Of a stretch of DNA of 64,000 bases, positions 60,761 through 64,000 are shown piece by piece. This DNA comes from Pegea sp. RAD2-039. Taxonomy: Eukaryota; Chordata; Thaliacea; Salpida; Salpidae. The notes under the pieces are model-generated. The model was not told the origin of the DNA, ran no database searches, and saw nothing but the letters and a program-made list of their open reading frames with translations. Both the position numbers and the translations under genes were made by a program. Location: NCBI GenBank assembly GCA_034620365.1, contig JAQGEQ010000332.1:62001-126000 (forward strand). Reading direction: 5' to 3'. Within the stretch, counting starts at the first letter, position 1. The number at the start of each line of letters is the position of its first letter.

Positions 60761-62659
60761 CTAACGATCTATCAGCAATGAATCATTTGATTTTAACCTT
60801 GAAGTAGAAAGCAGATCTGGATCATTTGATGTTTCAGCGCTATCATTCGGATACTTAAGATTCTCTTTTGTATCAAAAAGCTGATAAATACCACCATCAA
60901 TCATTGGGTGATAATAATCTTTATTTGATCTTAAAAAAAAATTAAATAATTTATATTTTTAAAGGCGTGTCTTTCATTTGAACCTGGCAATACATAATCG
61001 TATACAATCTTTTGTTGCTTCATCTCTTTCTTTTACGTTTTGAACATTTAGTTTTGAGTTTGAATCTTCTCTATAAAAAAAATAATCAAATGTTATTACC
61101 ATCAAAAATTCGTAGTAATGCATTGAAAGAAAAGTATTTAAACTATTTTAACAATTTAAATCTGTCAAAGATAAAACAGATTCTGACTTGTCATCAAGAA
61201 TTGATACTTCTCTTTTGAGACTTTCACGATCTTTGAACCTAGATAAAAACATTGACAACATTTGTTTGCATTTCTGCGACGAAGTGAAAATAAGAAAAAG
61301 TAATCACCATGTACAAAGCCAGTTTTGAAGGAACTTAGCCTGAAAGTCTAGTGGTAGATCTGGTACATTCCATGAAGGTGTAAATCTTTCGTATCGCTGA
61401 TTACAAAAGATAATAGAAACTAGCTAATTTTCTAACATATACTCACAGTATTTAATCTGATTGCCAACTTTGGTCCTAAACTAGAACATAAAGGACAGCG
61501 CTTATAGTAAGTGTACTTAAATCTTTGAAAATCTATGGTATGCGCTACACTTTCTACAAATAAAGTTTTGAAGGATTTCATCTTGTATCCAAAAATCATC
61601 ATATCAAATTGCATGATTTTTCTTTCTACAATTTCCGGTTTTAGTTTGAATCGTATTGGCGAACAAATAAAACTGTTGCGCCTTGTCTGTGCAAACGACC
61701 ATACATCATTTCGACGCATAGCTTTCTCCACAATTTCGTCAGCATTTTCCTGCAAATTTGACGATTTCTTAAATTACTGTCAAAACAAAAATTATAAATT
61801 AATTCATACTGAAATTCTTGGATTGACGTTGAATCCAAAGTTGTTATCCAATTCTTCATTCGTTCGTATTTTAACAAAACACACTATTCTTTCAAAATCC
61901 AAAAGATGAACATCTTTATTAGCTAAGAACTTCATACACATATTTTCAAGACAATGCTCCATAAAAATTGGTAATGTCTCTATTAGTTCTCGTTCATTTC
62001 TTATAAGTATTATCTGTTTATAAAACATTGTTATTAATAATTTTTTTTTTATATTACAGATTACTATCTATTACTAGATATAACAATCTAGACTATATAG
62101 ACTAATTATTTAGTTAAACAATTTTATATCTTATTTATATAACAAGAAGTTTTGATTAAACTATGAACACCATACAAATTATTGTTATAAAAAATATTTA
62201 GACTTTATATTTAGACTAACTGGTTTAAATTCTTTAAGAGATTCTTTCTTTATATTGAAATAATAATATATTAACTTACTTTGATTTCACTTATTAACTA
62301 AGAAGATAGATTTTATCTTGAAAAAAGGTTTTAAAAATAATAATATTTATTATTCAAATTTCTATAATAATAGCATTTCTACTTCTATTGTTAGAAATCT
62401 ATTAATAATAACAATCTAAATTTCTATCCAAAAAGAATAAATGTTATTTTAAGATCTTAACTAAAATGACAAAAACGACAACCTAGTTAATGAATTTCTA
62501 ATGAGTTTACAACTATTTTAATAAACATAGAATTACATTTCTACAAACCTCATGAGTCCAGGTTCCATTTGCAGTTTTCCAGATGTTAGAAACTATTCTG
62601 TGATTACGTTTGGCTCCGCTATTGGTATTAGTGAAAAAGTAATCTTTCCATTTGTTCAT
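60761..62659 (-). CDS. Unknown-family protein M2, 308 residues, paralogue of M1
   Basis: Six exons on the minus strand: 62659-62549, 62013-61810, 61749-61447, 61396-61308, 61238-61188 and 60929-60761 (111, 204, 303, 89, 51 and 169 nt). Phases are identical to M1; exons 2, 3 and 4 have exactly the same lengths. In exon 3, 44 of 101 residues are identical to M1 in my hand alignment. Shared blocks include VSNIW..ANGTW.HE, LIRNERELIE, FERIVCFVKIR, WSF.QT with SPIRF.L.PE, FG.KM.SFK, RYERFTPSW and the C-terminal LSTSRLK. M2 carries about 11 extra residues after SRLK. No known domain is recognised. Strong constraint on exon 3 and free variation at the ends suggest a conserved fold with variable tails. 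Confidence 0.82.
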
Positions 62660-64000
62660 TTTTCTGAGAAATAAATTTGTTAATCAAAAAAAATATTTAA
62701 TAAAGTTGTAAGATAATTGCTGCAATGCTGTTTAAGTATGTTCCTCTACAGTGTATTATTTTTATATCTCTTATTGTAAATTAATTAAAAAACTAATCTT
62801 AATTTGTTTCAAATGAATGCTTTAAACCGTGGAAAAATTAATATACTCAAAATAACAATTAAGATAATAAACAAATAAAAATTGCTTTCTGAAAACTTAG
62901 TACACTGGAAATACACTATGCTTCAAACGTTGAGAGAAAAATCAACTAAAATAAATTTAACTACCTAAGCTTTAGACTGACAGGCTTAGTAAAAGGAAAT
63001 AAAAAGTGGCTAGTATAAAATTAGCCGTTTCGAGTTTTCTTATCAAGAATATATTTTAGTTTTATAATATTTTTTGTAAAACAGCTCTTTAAAAAATTCT
63101 TATTTACATTTGTTTATTAACAATAAACATTTTATTAATCAATTGAATATTATTCAATTTAAGAGTAGCAGTTTATTTTCAACGGAATCTTGGAGTCTAA
63201 AAGGCCATATAATGAGTATTTTTTCAAACATAATACTTTCATTTACATTCTAAAATTTAAATTAGTTATTTGCTTTGTTTATTTTGTAAGAAACGATTTA
63301 TTACTTCCTACAGCTAATAAAAATTAACGATAAGGAGTAGAAAGATAAAAAAAGGTCTTAAGTATCATTACTGAGTATATTTGAAATAAAACGAATAAGA
63401 ACACTGCACCGACATAAGTAAAATATAATATGTACTAAAAAAACGTAATACAACAAAATAAATAAAGAACGTGAGAAAACTGGCAGTGTTATACATCATG
63501 TGTAAAAAAATACGTAGATTTTAAACAATTTGGAAAGTTTTTGATATAATGGTGGATTCAAGAAGAAAACTTTTAATCATTGTTATCCAGATAAAAAGGA
63601 CCGTTGCTTAAAGATGTTGTTAAAGTTTTTCAGCGAGTAATTTTTATGGATAGTTCTCTGAGGATGGATGAGATAATAAAAATTTTTAGGTGTTCATTAT
63701 TGTTAAGATAACAAATATTAAAAATCTTTAAAACAATTAAAAGGCCACAAAAAGGCGTTGATTATATAAAGATTTCAATATTGACTTTTAAGACGATCTT
63801 TTTATATCTTCTCTTCCTAAGTAGAAAATAGAAATGGACTTCTTGTAATTTATACAGAGAACTTGTACAGAGATTTAATGGAAGGGTTTGCATGTTTGGA
63901 AGTTTGTTACAAATTTGTTAAATGTTGAAAATTTCTAAAAAACTAGAAAAAATGTGGCTTTTTGTTTACTCTATTAATAGGTATACAATTCCAAATCTAC
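62660..64000. other. Intergenic, no gene seen
   Basis: Upstream of M2 (minus strand). An acceptor-like TTTCTCAG lies directly before its start codon, so a 5' untranslated exon may exist upstream. No other coding signal to the end of the window. Confidence 0.4.

Overview
The window is AT-rich, gene-poor eukaryotic nuclear DNA. Genes are split by GT-AG introns of 49 bp to about 1 kb. The gene content points to an animal: a TGF-beta-receptor-type ectodomain with a membrane anchor, a B56-type PP2A regulatory subunit, a non-LTR retrotransposon ORF1 with a PHD-like finger, and tRNA-type SINE copies. I cannot place the lineage. The recognisable proteins are divergent, so a fast-evolving invertebrate is my inference. 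I built the exon models by hand from splice signals and frame continuity. In every multi-exon model offered as complete, all intron phases agree.

Layout. 1-9.7 kb: minus-strand retrotransposon debris, a four-exon BAMBI-like receptor without kinase (3.5-4.4 kb), and a retroelement that keeps an intact ORF1 but has no ORF2 before its TTTA-repeat tail (4.57-5.95 kb). 9.7-20.1 kb: two plus-strand genes for low-complexity Ser/Asn/Gln-rich proteins of 861 and 536 residues with no recognised family. 24.5-30.1 kb: a 15-exon gene for a divergent PP2A B56 subunit (543 residues), followed by an inverted partial copy of its own 3' region at 31.4-31.8 kb. 32-35.5 kb: a SINE, a possible small secreted peptide and a broken gene fragment that runs straight into the satellite. 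35.5-44.8 kb: a 9.3-kb satellite of two related 11-bp monomers (A, TTCTTTTTGTA; B, TCTTGTCCTAG) in eleven alternating blocks with repeated junction sequences. 45-64 kb: two paralogous minus-strand genes of unknown family (M1 at 46.2-48.5 kb, M2 at 60.8-62.7 kb, identical intron phases), enclosing two plus-strand genes for small multipass membrane proteins (T1 at 52.6 kb, T2 at 56.7 kb) that also share intron phases.

The best leads are the two-monomer 11-bp satellite with its phased T-tracts, the kinase-less TGF-beta receptor, the M1/M2 family, the B56 gene with its inverted 3' copy, and the ORF1-only retroelement. No tRNA, rRNA or CRISPR was found. All assignments are by eye; database searches and RNA evidence were not available.
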